Program-made: the position numbers and the translations under genes
Assembly: GCA_015680685.1 (NCBI GenBank)
Contig: MNCI01010443.1
Coordinates: 907,483 to 971,482 of the forward strand
Source of the DNA: Gnetum montanum
Lineage: Eukaryota > Streptophyta > Gnetopsida > Gnetales > Gnetaceae
Direction: 5' to 3'
Length of the DNA stretch: 64,000 nt
Notes under the pieces: model-generated
What the model was told of the DNA's origin: nothing
The model's input: the letters and a program-made list of their open reading frames with translations, nothing else
Database searches by the model: none
Part shown: positions 1 to 12,594 of the stretch, piece by piece
How positions within the stretch are numbered: position 1 is the first letter of the stretch
How the letters are laid out: each line of letters opens with the position of its first letter

Positions 1-662
1 ATGGGTAGATACTACTCCCTCTTACATCGATGCCCTGCCCATGGTTATTCTTAAAGGGAACAACTTTGCCATGTCATAGATGGGCTTAAAGCAGAAACTA
101 GAAGAACTCTTGGGGTTTATGCCCAAGAAAGAATATTTGAATTAAGAGCTCATTAGATACAATGGTTGATAGAATAGGTTGTAAAAGAAGAAGGTGAGTT
201 GTGAAAAAGGTAAATTACAAAAGAATATAATAGGGATCCTTTCATCAGAAAAAGTAAGGTCTAATTTTGTGACGAGGAGACATCACTCGACAAAGTGGTA
301 AACAAGAATACCTTGTATCTAATATTTTGGTAAAGGTTGATAAATTATGGAGCTCTTTGGATGAAAAACTCCAAACTACTATGAATATTGGTAAAGAATA
401 CAAAGAGCAAAATAGTGATCGTAATCATAGGAGGTGGAAAAAAGCTAAATGTGCCTAATAGAGAGGTAAGGGCAAAGCTGCTATAGTAGAAGAAGTTGTG
501 GAGATAGACACTGATGATGATGTTAGTTGTGACATATGTTAATATGAACATCTTTAGGGATGTTACCATGTGGTGTCACACTTATAAGAGTTTGGGATGT
601 ATGCATTGAATCCTTAATTAGCATCAACGAAAGCACCCAGATAAGTGCCTTATCCACAAGAA
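1..662. other. Flanking DNA outside copy A, with a coding-like remnant
   Basis: This is the sequence into which copy A inserted. Around 340-540 on the + strand a broken frame reads like protein (for example LWSSLDEKLQTTMNIG and KEYKEQNSDRNHRRWKKAK, followed by an acidic stretch), interrupted by stops. I do not recognise the family with confidence; it may be another old transposon. The last five bases (658-662, AAGAA) are the expected left copy of A's target-site duplication. Its partner would lie after A's 3' LTR, outside the window. Confidence 0.4.
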
Positions 663-889
663 TGAAACACCCTAAATTTTTAGGATATCCTTGCTTCACC
701 AGGTCATCGCAATTCAGGCAGCATCATGTCACTTTGACAAAAAATGAATGTTTTGAGTTTAGGCTATATAGTTTGGCAAATTTTCTAGCTAGGTAATTCG
801 TCCAGTTGATAGCCTACACAGGAGCAATGCGGAGAGTTGTTGATGGTGCTCAAAATGTGTAAAACAGTTTGGCAAGTTTTCTAGTCAAG

Positions 890-1515
890 GAGTTTGCTAT
901 GCTACGCTATGCTATATAGCATAGCAGGCTTCGGGAGACAGTTGTTCAAATAGTCAACCATAAATTTTTGCAAGACAAGATGCTACGCTATGCTACGCTA
1001 CACAACATAGCACAATGTAGTGAGAGAAAGATAGGAAGGCTTGGCCTAATTACTGATTTAAAATGCACTCATTCAGTGCCTCTGACCTTCAAAAATAGTT
1101 TCTTCGCTCGGCTCCAAGTTCTTTAGCAATGGCTCCTTCACCAGAAAATAACAAACTTAGCAAAAAGTAGGCCATGTTGGTTGCTACGCTACATAGCGTA
1201 GCAACTCTACTGGAGCAACGAAAGGCATCTCAAAGGGCAGGATCAATAAGTTCACAAGTTTCATAGTGCAAAAAGCAAAGTTTGCAGATTGGCGACATTT
1301 TCGTGACTAAGGCTAGCTACTATGCTATGCTACGGTATGTAGCGAAGCATAGCATAGCAAGTATGCAAAAAGCAGTCACAGCACTTCAAAGGTTTCGACA
1401 CATGCAGTAGGACACCTTGAACTAGTGGCTATGCTATGCTACGCTACATAGTGTAGCAAGATGCTATGCTATGCCAACATGCTACGCTACAAAGCATAGT
1501 GCAGTGTAGTAAGCA
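890..1515. repeat. Dispersed GCTACGCTA / TAGCGTAGC words in U3 of A
   Basis: The words GCTACGCTATGC and CATAGCGTAGC recur many times, often as facing pairs that form short palindromes (for example near 905-925, 980-1010, 1330-1360 and 1435-1505). The same words reappear in array A1 (6740-6845), near 8955-8985 and in intron 1 of A's antisense gene (11040-11130). They are probably amplified regulatory or hairpin sequence of this element. Confidence 0.7.
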
Positions 1516-1678
1516 ATTACGCTACATCAATGCACTTCACCTATTTGCACCATTGGCACACATCTCCAAGTTCTGACAGCGCAATTACGGCATGGAAGGC
1601 TTGTAATTATAGCATGGTAGGCTTTTCCAATGGTCATGCATGTCCATGGATCATAGACAAGTCAACACGAGCCCAGGA

Positions 1679-1727
1679 CACGTGGCATCCAAACTGCACC
1701 TTTTGCATGCCCTTGGCCCTATAAATA
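1679..1727 (+). promoter_or_regulatory. LTR promoter of A: G-box and TATA box
   Basis: CACGTG lies at 1679-1684 and TATAAATA at 1720-1727, about 36 bp apart. LTRs of B, C and E also have CACGTG upstream of a TATA box. Transcription would start about 25-35 bp after the TATA box, near 1755. Confidence 0.7.
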
Positions 1728-2343
1728 TCCCAATCAGTAATGCTCAAAGGGGTTAATTAGTTAGTAAATTGGCTAGCTAGCAAGTAAAAAGTTAGCATGG
1801 TATTCCTGAGCATTGTAAACATCTTGTTGGATACTGTAAAAAATTGGCACTCTTGTTTGGCATTCTGCTTTGCTCTTTCCTGCTAGCCCCCATGGCATTT
1901 TTCATTGTTGATTCCCGAGTCCACGTTCAAGCATACAACTATCTTACTCTAAACGTCTTGGTTACTCTTGGGATCCTTGCATCCCTCAACAACGTGCAAC
2001 CAATTGTATCCACATTGACAGAGTGAGGTGATAATGTTGAAATGGTGCATTTTTCTAACTGTATTTTACATTGTTTTCTTGCTTATCATCGCATTTTACA
2101 TTGTTTTCTGCCCCTTTTGCATTTAAAGATTACTTTATGCTACAAGTCCCTTTTACAAATTATTCATGTGCAAAAGGTTATATTAACATAGACTAAGTCC
2201 CTCTCTGATCGACCAGACCATTTAGGGTGCCCCATTTCCATTTTATCTAGCATGGCCCTTGCATGGATCTAGGGTTAAGACTATCATGACTGATGACCTC
2301 TTGATGTTTTCCAGCCACTGACATTTTTAGTCGCTACAGTTTT

Positions 2344-2363
2344 CTAACGCTAGAAAGAGGAAC
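2344..2363 (+). other. Primer-binding site of A (degenerate)
   Basis: TAACGCTAGAAAGAGGAACT starts 5 bp after the LTR end, at the same spacing as in C. It matches the sites of B, C and D with several transitions, including the leading TGG changed to TAA. I did not assign the primer tRNA. Confidence 0.65.
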
Positions 2364-2382
2364 TTTGGTGCCCTTTTTGTGT

Positions 2383-2690
2383 TTTATGGTAGCCTTGTAA
2401 GCATTATGCACCCTGATACATGTTAGCGTAAAGTTGACACCTATCTATGGTTGTTTACGTATTGTGTGGTGTAGATCGGTCGCTCCGATGGTTCCTCCAG
2501 AACCCTATAGGACATAAAGCCTCCCATCGCCATTTCACTCGCTCGTTTTTACGGTAGTCTTGCATGAGTTCTATACCCTATCGTGCACTAGCGTAAACAT
2601 GACACCCTTTTGCGGTTGTTTGCGCATCGTGTGGCATAGATCGGTCTCTTCGACGATTCCTTTGGAATCCAACAAGACATATAGCCTCTT
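2383..2690 (+). repeat. Two-copy tandem repeat of about 165 bp in the leader of A
   Basis: Two diverged copies, about 2383-2525 and 2548-2690, share the landmarks GCGTAAA, GACACC, GGTTGTTT, ATAGATCGGTC and CATAAAGCCTC/CATATAGCCTC in the same order. The repeats sit in the untranslated leader between the primer-binding site and the gag start at 2749. Confidence 0.65.
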
Positions 2691-2748
2691 TGATTACTTT
2701 CTGATTTCCTTGCTTTTCTTGTTTGTGGAACTATTTAGCTTTGTAACA

Positions 2749-5700
2749 ATGGCTTCCTCGAGCACTGTTGATAACACCTTCAATGTTGAGGTTCCCATCA
2801 TGGTTCAAGGCATCACAGGTGCTAAAAAACTGCTCAACCCAATGCTGGAAACATGTTAATCCCTCAGGATCCAAAATTGGGGACCTAAGGGCTTGGCCCA
2901 GCAACATGAGCACTATAACCTCCTCTGTGCAAAGGTGTAGGTAAACCTTCCATTGGATGTGCACAAACTCGAAGAAAAACTTAGCTTCGAGTTCAGTTAC
3001 TGTGATGGGAAGGAATTTCTTTCCACTCCCGGTGCTTCCATACCTTTGACACAAACGAATCAATGGCTTCTAGACCAGCTGATCCAGTTGGTTAGACTTA
3101 GGGAGCAACAGGACATGGTGTCTAATCATGAGGAAAACTTCCAGGATAGACAGGAGGAACTTGATTCCAAATCTAATGGGGGAGGTCAAAGAAACCTTGT
3201 TACCATCCCTCCTACCCAGTCCTTCTGGACCAACCTGTTGTCTATTGTTGCTCCCTTCATGATCATACCTACGCTTTCACAACAGGCAATTACATCTACA
3301 ATGGGTAGCATATCATCACCCCTATTCCCTTATTTTATTTTTGGCCACTATTCCTTTTCAAACCTTTCATCAGTCCATTACTATAGCACATCATATGCCA
3401 ATCACAGCTACCCTATCGCATGTTCATACTGTACCTACTTCACAGTTGTATGCAACTTCCGTTTCCATTCCCGCATTCACACCTTTCCCACCATCAGCGG
3501 TGGGCCTAGGCTTGTCCACATGGTGGACCCCATTCACTACTCCCCCTGCTATGCTACCATCATAGATGTCTCACCATGTTTCCCACTAGGCTTACAAAGC
3601 CCGCGGATAGTACAACCTAGCGCGGGAATATGATCTTTTCCATCTCACACATAAGCCACCCATTCCGTGGCGCAACCGGTGGCTGCCGCTTCAATAGCGC
3701 CACCTACCAAGTGGTGGATAGTGCAGCCACCACTATTCATAGGGGCCACCCCAACGGTACCACTGATGGGTAACACTGCCACCCCCTCCATTCCATAGTT
3801 GGGAGCTACCTCGATAGTTCCCCAACCATTCGCATCATCGCAGGGTCTGGATCAAGAATTCCAGCTTATCTAGACCCTTGCTGAGAAAAGAAAATGCCTC
3901 AAGGCTGTCGAGTATAACATGGTATAGGTCATGGACTTTTACTAGGATGACCCTATTAACCCTACAATCCTCACTCTCACGTTACCCCTAGGGATGTCCC
4001 TCCCCCACTTCATGAAGTACAATGGAGAGGGAGATCCCAATGAACATCTTGTTACATTTAGGTCTGAATCCCTTCTACTACAACAATGGCTACACATAAT
4101 TATCCATGTATTTGCCATGTCTCTGGCTGAAAAAGCCCTGGAATGGTATCGTACCCTACCACGCTCCTCCATATCAACCCTAGAGGAGCTTCTGACCTAG
4201 TTTGTAACGTGCTTCAAGTATAACTTGAAGGTGGAAATCACGGTAGATTAGTTGATGAGCATGAAGTAGGATGCTATGGAACTAGTCCATAAGTTCATCT
4301 AGCATTGGAGTGTAACCCTTAATGAAATTTGCGAGTGCATCGTGGAGGCCCACCTACTAGCCATCTTTAAGGGTGTAGTGAATGACTTCGTCAAGTCTAA
4401 GCTATACTACCTCACTCCTCGCACTCTTAGTCAGGCCTTCGCTCACACTAAGAGCATACAGGATGCGGCTGAGGAAAGCAAAGACCCGGCCTATGTTTCT
4501 TACAAGAACACCTTCACAAAGAAAGTAAAGGGTAAAGCCCCAACAGCTACAGTGGCTGTTGTGACGAATGAGGCCAAGCCCAAACCTAGTAACAATGATA
4601 ACAAGAACAACAAGAAACTGGCCACACCTACAACCAATCCCATGCCTAAGCAAGGCAACGCATTGCAACCTACTAAACCCACACCTGAGACATCTACACA
4701 ACCCTAACTAAAATTTGAGCATAAAGACCACTCAAAGTATACCCTGCTACCTGTCAAGCCTTCAAATCTTCTGAAGTAGCTACTGGGATCAGGGCACATC
4801 CAACACAAGAAGATGTCGGAAGATGGAATCAAGAGACATCAACGCTACTACGAGCTCCTTAGGAACCCCTCTTTGGCTTTGCCTAATGAGCCCCTAGTTC
4901 CTAAGGGTTTTAGGCTAGATAGGTTTCGTGACTACCACCAACAATGTGGTCACAACACAGATTACTATATGGCATTGAAGGATGGCATCCAAAGGATGAT
5001 TGATCAGGGAAAACTGGTGTTGGATGAAAGAACCCAATACGCCCTAAGAATCAATCTTTGTATATCTACATTGACCCCCTCAATGCCAACAACTCCAGTT
5101 ATGTTATCAACACCATCGACGTTGACAGTGATCCTAGGCCACTGTAGCAGTCGTTTGTTGTCCATGTGCCTCAGCATAGTGCACCAGCACCACCAGTGGT
5201 TGGCCAAAGCTTGCAAAAGCCATTTTTTCTGAGAGTTCCTCCCCAGGCATACATCTCCATGCCACCTATTACTAAAACCATGCCACCCTGCACGTTAACA
5301 CCGTTAGCTTCGTTTGTCATTAGGGGGCCGACTCCTTCAACAGCCCCTATCCTGCATAAGATAGCTGCACAACCTTCTCATCCTAAAAAATGAGAAGTGT
5401 GTTTCACAGGTGAGATGTCAAAGGAAAATACCACACTAGGTATTTCTAAGCCCATGTCTTCACCCCCTATATCTACGTCCTCTTCACCAAAGAGGGATGT
5501 TGCTATGACCATGTAGTCCGTGCCGCCCTGCCAAAAAGGATCTGAACCCAAATTCGAAGCTACCCCTCCTTGGGAAATCCATCTTCTGGGATGAATAGAA
5601 GAGGAGAAGGGTAGTAAACAGGGGGGGTGGCCAGGAGCTCCTGGATTCCCTCACTCAGGTCAAGCAAGCTCTAAAAAAAAGAACACTACATTAAGCTTGT

Positions 5701-6529
5701 ACCACCTAATCATAACATCTGTTCCACACCGTGAGGCTCTGATCCGCATGTTGACAGCGATTCTAGTCAATGAAGACATGCTAGCGGAAGAGGAAGAAAT
5801 TCAATCATTCATGCTTTCCTCCACACCTGCAAAGCCAAAACCATCTCAATTAACTTTCTATGATGACTCCATTAGGCAAGATCCTGAAAGGGGATAGGTG
5901 ACTACAACACCCTTATTCATCATAATTCGGGTCAACCAACACCAGATTTGAAGGATACACGTTGATGATGGGGTTGCCATGAATTTCATCCCCTTCCCTA
6001 TTGTGGACAATTGGTCGACTAGATGAAACCCACAATGACGTCATGCCTGAGGTCATTCAATGGGGCGCAGGTCATGGTGAAGGGCACAATCCACATAAAC
6101 TTCGTGGCAGGGGATCCGTTCCCCACGAACACAACATTCATCATGGTCGAGGAGATGCCTAGGTTTAACCTAATCTTGGGGAGAACATGGTTAGCACAAC
6201 TTAGGGCTGTCTCTTGGCCCATTCATCAAGAAATCCACCTACCATACGCAGGTAGGGAGGTGGTAATCCATGATGACGAGATAGTGGCACAAGCTATCAA
6301 TAACGTAGACATGGAGCAGGGCTCAGAGGTCGTAACCTCTGAGAATGAAGTGCTTGCTTACACACACACTAACCATCCAGTAGGGGAATCAGCTTAGCAA
6401 GTTGATTTCCAAAATGAAAGCACGTGGGTTGAGTTGCCCTTCCAAGCGAGGGATAATGATGTAAACGAAGGTCCGGGCAAAGCATCTCAGCCTTATGTTT
6501 CACTCAACCCAAGATGGGTCAAGAAGTAG
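2749..6529 (+). pseudogene. gag-protease of copy A, broken
   Basis: The frame would encode the capsid/nucleocapsid protein and the aspartic protease. It opens with ATG at 2749 (MASSSTVDN). An N-terminal Gag region at 2945-3130 (DVHKLEEKLSFEF) matches copy C. The capsid domain spans about 3990-4480 (TLPLGMSLPHFMKYNGEGDP, then WYRTLPRSSISTLEELL). The nucleocapsid element at about 4920-4985 (RDYHQQCGHNTDYY) lacks both cysteines present in copy C. A spacer with FVVHVP and FFLRVPP repeats follows (5155-5390). The protease is at about 5950-6230, with active-site-like VDDG and the later FNLILGRTWLAQL. The last frame ends KK-stop at 6529. Many in-frame stops and shifts occur, including one just before the protease active site. 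Confidence 0.85.
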
Positions 6530-6659
6530 CTATGCATAGCGTAGTGACCCTGTTGCTTCCTGCCTAGTTGCCATCCCTTGTACATTCAAAGCCTTTTTAC
6601 CTTGCACTCGTGTTAGTTACCAGTTAGCCATTCTCCAAATTGTTAACATATCATCTCTT

Positions 6660-7030
6660 TGGCATGCCTCCCCACGGCCTGAAATGGCCTAAAACTATGT
6701 TCCCCCATGGCCTAAAACGACCTAAAACTATGTTTCCCTAAGGCTTAAAATGGCCTAAAACTATGCTACGCTATGGCCTGAAATGACCTAAAACTATGCT
6801 ACGCTATGGCCCGAAATGGCCTAAAACTATGCTACGCTATGGCCCGAAACGGCCTAAAACTAGTCCATGGCCCAGAAAGGCCTAAAACTAGCTGGGGTTC
6901 GAAATGGCTTAAAACTAGCAGGGACCCGAAATGTCCTAGAACTAGTTGGGGCTCGAAATGGCCTAAAACTAGTAGGGGCCTGAAATGGCCTAAAACTCAC
7001 AAGGGCCAAAAATGGCCTAAAACGAAAACA
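6660..7030 (+). repeat. Motif array A1 (between protease and antisense gene)
   Basis: About a dozen units of GGCCCGAAATGGCCTAAAACT separated by short variable spacers, several of them TATGCTACGCTAT. The core fits GRCNNWAAACTR, the motif found at every module junction in this window. The 75-residue open frame over it is a by-product of the repeat. Confidence 0.8.
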
Positions 7031-7197
7031 TAAAAGCATGAAGATTTTGCATAAAACTTAGTACGTAGACAATGCAAAAGTTAGTGTATAACTGATTTCT
7101 TTTCCGAAATTCTCCTCTTTATTTAGAACTTTTTCCTTTTAGACAATATTTGTAAAAATTTTACAGAAATTTAAAATTTCAAAAAAATCCCATGCTG

Positions 7198-10100
7198 TCA
7201 TGGGTTGTCTCTTCCTGCATCATCTTCATCATCAGCTTCTACATCACCCCCTTCTGCATCACCTTCCCCTGCGTTGTCCTCTGCCACCCCTTCATTCTTG
7301 TCCTTTGCACACCCTGCACCACCATCTGGAACCTACATCGTAGAACTGAAGTAATCAGCTAGGGAAACACACGCAAGATACAACAAAGCATGAGAATTAA
7401 CATAGTAGAAAGTGACCGACCTGAGATGGACATGCATCCATCTTAAAGGGTATCTAGTCTAAACCCAGCTTGAGGTGGTGCTAGACCTTCTCTGCTATGA
7501 TATCCACCCAACGCCTATTGCTTGGTTCAGCATCTAGAGCAACTTTTTCCTTTTTGGTGATCATCCATCTTGGTGGTCCTAGAGAAAAGGAGGCAGTTGT
7601 GGTCTTGCCTGTGGGAAGATCCACTTCCCATTCAGGAGATTCTGTAACCTTTACCTACTCTTTGAACTTGTTGTAGGCCTCCAAAATGCCAATGGCATCT
7701 ACAAATTCCTTATAGTTAAATGCCTCCATAGAAGCATCCCTGTACAATTTAAAATAGGTGGCACATTCCAGTTTATACATGTGTTTATGGTTCTTCTAGG
7801 ACTGCCCCCATTTGTAAACCCTGGCACTGAAATCTTTCCAATCCTGACTCTTTTGGGCCAACAAGTCCATTTGCATTCACTATTCTATTATTTCATGGAT
7901 GGCTTCATTGTTTTGACATACAACTGTCCAAAATCTGGCATAATCTATCATAGTCATGCACCAGTTCTCATCATTAGTATCACGGGCTATGAGGAATTTG
8001 TTCCTCGATTTGAGGTCTTCCATCTTGGCACTCAGGTCAACCTTCTACTTCTTATCCTTCTAGACCCATTTCCACAGGTCCTTGTTGATGTGCTTATACT
8101 CCCATAGGGAGCGTGCTGAGTGCAAAGCGCATTTGTAAGGCTCGTCGTATGCACGATGAGGCACCCCGATCACTTCGGGTAGGGATGTAGCCATGACACC
8201 GACTTTCAAAGGCCGTGTCGGGTCCCATTTGAGTTGAGAGGCTATCACAACATAAAGATCATGTTAGTCGCATTAGCTTAGCAAGGTTAACGAATTCAAG
8301 AACTCTAGCGTAGAAACATGAGAGCACCTAGCACTACTACTTACCCACTTCAGGATCAACTTGTTGAAGATGGCTGATCATGTCGTCGACGACCCCCTGC
8401 ATAAATGTAAACTTATCAGGGGTCTCGATCCATGGTTTCACAAGAATTAGAGGGGATCTTGCAATATTAATAGTGGTGTTTTTCATACAACTAAATGTGT
8501 TAGCAATGGCCAAAATGGACTATGAAAAAGCAGATATGTTGTTAAATTCACCAGCATCTAATTGCAATTCCCCTCCCTTCCGATTCAGAGTGATGGTAGC
8601 ATCCTTGGCAGAAGTCCCTTCCAGGTCGATGCAGGCTTCTCCTTTGTTTCTTGGCACATTTCCTTTTGAGGCACCAGCATCATCTTTATTCATGGGAGAC
8701 TCCTCTTTGTCTACAAAAATGTCGTCCTCATTTGTAGGAGGATTCTACCTAATAACAAGAGCCCCTGCCTTAGTGGCAGGAGTTCCTTCTCTCTTGACCT
8801 GGCCCTTTCTTTTGATACTAGGGCCTCCGTGTCTTTATTTTTCACCCCGTCTTAGGGGCCGACACCTCTTTTTCACCTTCTTCTTCTTCCTCTTCTTTCT
8901 CTAGCAGCCAAGAAACATGTTTACATCAGCTCAAAATAGGTTAGCTTAAAGTAGGTGCTACGCTGTCTAGCGTAGCAGGCATTAACAAAGTAGGAAAAGA
9001 AATAAACATGAACAAAAGCGTTTACGAATGGAGGGTTGCGTCCTCTATAGTTTAAAATATAGTCTTTGCCCCTCCTCTTCCTCCATGCGAAGAGTTTCCT
9101 CAGTTGAAGCAGGCCTCTTTTGCTACAATTTGGTGGCCACCATTTCGGCAACAAGATGTTTCCCTTGTGATACACTACCAGTGGCAGTAGGGGGTTCCTT
9201 CCCTACGCTATCCTAGCCACGAAATTTATTGGCCACATGATCCTTAGTCATCATAGAGAATTACTCCTCAATTATTTCTGGGTGATCTTGGGCTGGGATG
9301 GTCCGAAGGATCTGGTAGATCCAAGGTTTTGAAATTTGGTTGCGATTCCGCAATACCCATGCCCCTTTCTCGTGGACCACCAGAAATTCCATGAAACACC
9401 ACAGATAGGCTATGTAAAAGGCATAATGTATATTGGAATGAGACTCCGGCTTCTTATGACGCTCCAAGATTTCGTTCTACAATATTTTACACAGAAACCT
9501 GGCCCAGTTGTAGTGAGCCCCCTCTTCCATGACCTCATGCATTACCTACGCCTACTCAATTCCAAGGATCTTCCCTTAGGAAAGTAGCTAAGGGAAAGCA
9601 TGAGAACAGAAGATGGGGTAAACTTCTTTGGTAGGTCCAGCCCTGACCTTCTCCATAGGAATCCACTTCCACTCTTTGGAAACCCCTATCCACTCCATGA
9701 TGTCATCCTTCTAAAGGTTTAACTCCTTCTTGGACTTTAATCCTATGAGGATGCCATCGGTAGGGATACCAAAGAGGTCCACGAATAGCTGGTCATTGAT
9801 TTCAATGACCACCCACACACCATGTATGTGTGTTCGGAAGCAGTCTGCCTTGTCAAAAAAGGAGTCCACCAGGGAAAGCATTTTAGCGGTAGGAATGCTT
9901 GGGTTCGAGTTCAAGAACAAATACATAAGCCCAGTGTTTTGGGCATTCTTAACTAGGGATTCCAAGGCCTCACTGTATATCCAATGCTAGCTCGCATCTA
10001 CTTCTTTATACTTGAAGTAGATGTTTGCCTCCTGGTTCCCGATAGTTATCACCATCACCTCCTAGGACTTCTTCTCCCGTACAACAATTTGCATAGAAAA

Positions 10101-11641
10101 GGTTAGCATAAAAACACAAAAAATAGAAAAAAAATGGCAAAAACACTCTAGAATGTTGTACCTACTACATAGCTTACCAAGTTTATACGACAATGGGAAT
10201 TGTGGAAGAAGGACCAAAACATCTTCCATGGGGATCATCTTGAAGGATGTCCATCCCTCATCCAACCAACCAAACTCCTTACATCTACCATAGAGATTGA
10301 GATATTGGTCTGGATAGGTGTGGTATTCACCCCTGCATTAACCTATCACACATGCACAGATATTCTTAGTAGAAGAGAATTCCCGTAGGGCCATCTCAGC
10401 TATGGCCAATGCATCCGTATTGCCATGAAGCCCTTTCGAGTTGATATAAAGCCTAGTAACAAAAACATAGTGTTAACATTTGTCTAGCATAGTAAATGTC
10501 ACACAATCCAATAGAACGTGTGTACAAAACTCACCCGCCAACATGGTAGATGGTTCCTGGTGGGTTTTGGAAGCACATTCCTAGATGATGTGCAACAAAC
10601 AATGTGTTATAGAGATGGTATCAGCTATACTCAGGCATATTCCAGATCCAGGACAAATGCCTCAAACCTTGGGGGTGCTAACTAGATCCTTCTCCCTACC
10701 TTCTACTGACTACCCCATCCTTCAAATACCTCAAAATACCTTAGGTTGCCCCAGGCAACAGGGTCTCTAGTATGATAGCCACCACCTCCTCTTCTAAGTG
10801 TGACCAAAAGATCACATTGAAGTGTTGGAGGAGGTATTGTAGGAACTTTTTTGTTCTTGTCTTGAACCAGACAACCTGATTTCCCACACGTGTGTGAGGA
10901 AGAGGAACATGGGCCACTGGTTTATTCACGCAGCACAGGACCCCTACAATTTCTAAGACAATTAGAACTAGCCTTAGCACTATCCTACACAACACAATGA
11001 AAAATGTTAGCACCATGACCGAGCATAATACACATGTAGTGTAGCAAGAACTAGCATAGCAAGAATTAGCATTTTAGTGAACCTGTACATAGCGTAGCAA
11101 AAAATGATAAAGAAATAATGTAGCGAAACTAGCCTAGCGTGGCAACAGAGTGATTAACCCTAGAAAATCAATTAGCACTACACCTTGACAACAACATGTG
11201 TCACATTGTCACATCATGCATGACTAAACCCTCCTAAGGGTCCTACGTTATGCCAATTGAAAGCCAAGTTACTTAAACTATCCAAACCCCCACAGTTATA
11301 ACAACCGCGGCAATGGTGGTTTAGGCAACCTTACATGCAACGTTACCATAGCGTTTGTGCATCCGTCGTAGCCAAAATGGCAATAGCAATGGTGTAAAGG
11401 CCAAAACAATGATAACGCTATGATAGAAAACATGGATAACTAAAATTAAATCACAAAAATGAAAGAAAAAAATAAAAATGATAGCAGAAACACAAAAAAA
11501 TAGAGGAGGCATAGCAGCCTACCGGGTCAATGGCGTGTCCTCCCACACCACGACATGTGCTTGTGTCACATGCCCTAGGATTTTCTTTACCTCCTCTACC
11601 TTTGTGAGCACCAAGTGAGTGCATTCTTTCTTTGGAGCCAT
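7198..11641 (-). pseudogene. Antisense multi-exon gene of copy A (diverged, broken)
   Basis: This gene lies opposite to A's own genes, between protease and RT. Exons read on the minus strand: exon 1 11641-11523 (MAPKKECTHLVLTKVEE, donor GTAGGC); exon 2 10984-10535 (450 bp, after TTGTGTAG, with EIVGVL, VIFWSHLEEE, NTLF and FQNPPGTIY, donor GGTGAG); exon 3 10452-10178 (275 bp, after TTACTAG, donor GTAAGC); exon 4 from about 10070 to about 9240 (AKMLSLVDSF, LFVDLFGIPTDG, FMEFLVVHEK); middle exons unclear; exon 7 8241-7421 (SQLKWDPTRP onward); exon 8 7332-7198, a Gly/acidic tail ending TGA. Order and exon lengths match copies C and E, although the protein has diverged greatly and stops are frequent. 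The role is unknown; see the copy C and E entries for domains. Confidence 0.75.
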
Positions 11642-11793
11642 TGTCGTACTTGCAAACTTTTCCTCATTGCTATGCAAAAACCTCCTTACTCTCTGTTAGC
11701 ATAATCGCTCTACACTCCAAAATTGCTTTGTTCTCAAAATGTGGGCTTTGCGCTCTTACAGTGAGAATGACAAGCTTACTAGGGTTTAATCCC

Positions 11794-11801
11794 TATTTAT
11801 G
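11794..11801 (-). promoter_or_regulatory. Candidate TATA box of A's antisense gene
   Basis: The minus strand reads CATAAATA about 155 bp before the exon 1 ATG (11641). Copies C and E have clearer TATA boxes at a comparable place (about 170-230 bp upstream), which supports this weaker match. Confidence 0.4.
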
Positions 11802-11994
11802 GCTATAATGGTGAAAAGGGGAAACTTTCCATTCTCTCTCTCCATTTGATGCAGGGTTTAGCATGCAGCGTAGCATGCCCTCCATGACATCGTAGCACTG
11901 TTGGCAATTAAAATGGGTAGATATGGGCGAAAGATCTTGGCACTCTTCGAGCTAACTGTTTGCTTTCCAAAAAAATAAAAAATATATATATATA

Positions 11995-12445
11995 TTTTAG
12001 TTACTAGTTTGGAAATACCTTAAACTATTAGTCTTAGTGTAGTTACGACTTTAGCTATCTCGAAAGACCTTAAACTAGCAGTCTTAGCATAGCTGCGACT
12101 TTAGCGGTCCAGAAAGACCTTAAAGTAGTAGTCTTAGCATAGCTGTGACTTTAGCAATTCAAAAAGACCTTAAACTAGTAATCCTAGTGTATAGTTTTAC
12201 TCTAGTTAGCAGTCTAAAAAGACTTTAAACTAGTAGTCTCAACCCTCTACGCATTCGTAGTCCACAATGACACTAAACTAGTGGTTTCACATTTTTGTAT
12301 TAATAGTTTTACTTTTCTTATATACAACCAAATTTCCATTTTATATCCTAGTGGTTTCGCATTTTATGTCTAGGCAGTCCGAAATGATACTAAACTAGTA
12401 GCTTTGCATTTGTACATTGGCAGTTTTGCATCTTCGCGTCTTAAC
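11995..12445 (+). repeat. Motif array A2 (between antisense gene and RT)
   Basis: About eight to ten units such as AGAAAGACCTTAAACTAGCAG and GTCCGAAATGATACTAAACTAG, separated by spacers containing TCTTAGCATAGCTGCGACTT or similar. The core again fits GRCNNWAAACTR in element-sense orientation. An AT-rich run (TATATATATATTTT, about 11983-11997) precedes it. Confidence 0.75.
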
Positions 12446-12554
12446 GGCCTACCATAACCTCGAATGGGAGAATTTTAATATTTATATCATACTTACACAT
12501 TATTGCTACTTTGCAAGTTTTTGTTATAAAAAATTACTGTGAACAAGTGCCTCC

Positions 12555-12583
12555 TAAATAAACTCTCATTTCATTTTGGCAGG
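12555..12583 (+). promoter_or_regulatory. Candidate 3' splice acceptor before RT in A
   Basis: The sequence CTCTCATTTCATTTTGGCAG (AG at 12581-12582) lies 12 bp before the RT-frame ATG at 12595. Copies C and E have the same kind of site immediately before RT. In Ogre elements an intron between gag-pro and pol is known, and this site fits that role. Confidence 0.6.
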
Positions 12584-12594
12584 TTGAGAAAAAA

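Larger units (their letters stand above)
663..2338 (+). repeat. 5' LTR of copy A (1,676 bp)
   Basis: It starts with TGAAACACCCTAAATTTT, matching the LTR starts of the other copies (TGAAACACCACAAAAATTTT in C). It ends TCGCTACA directly before the primer-binding site. U3 holds many copies of a partly palindromic word built from GCTACGCTA/TAGCGTAGC. A G-box and a TATA box follow near 1680-1727, leaving about 600 bp of R-U5. Confidence 0.8.

Noticed and set aside
340-540. hAT or other DNA-transposon coding remnant
   Set aside because: The short LWSSLDEKLQTT-like text is suggestive of transposon-associated proteins but too short and broken to assign.
8380-8904. 174-codon + strand frame inside copy A
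   Set aside because: It is opposite to the middle exons of the antisense gene; its composition is that of a shadow and it has no counterpart in C or E.
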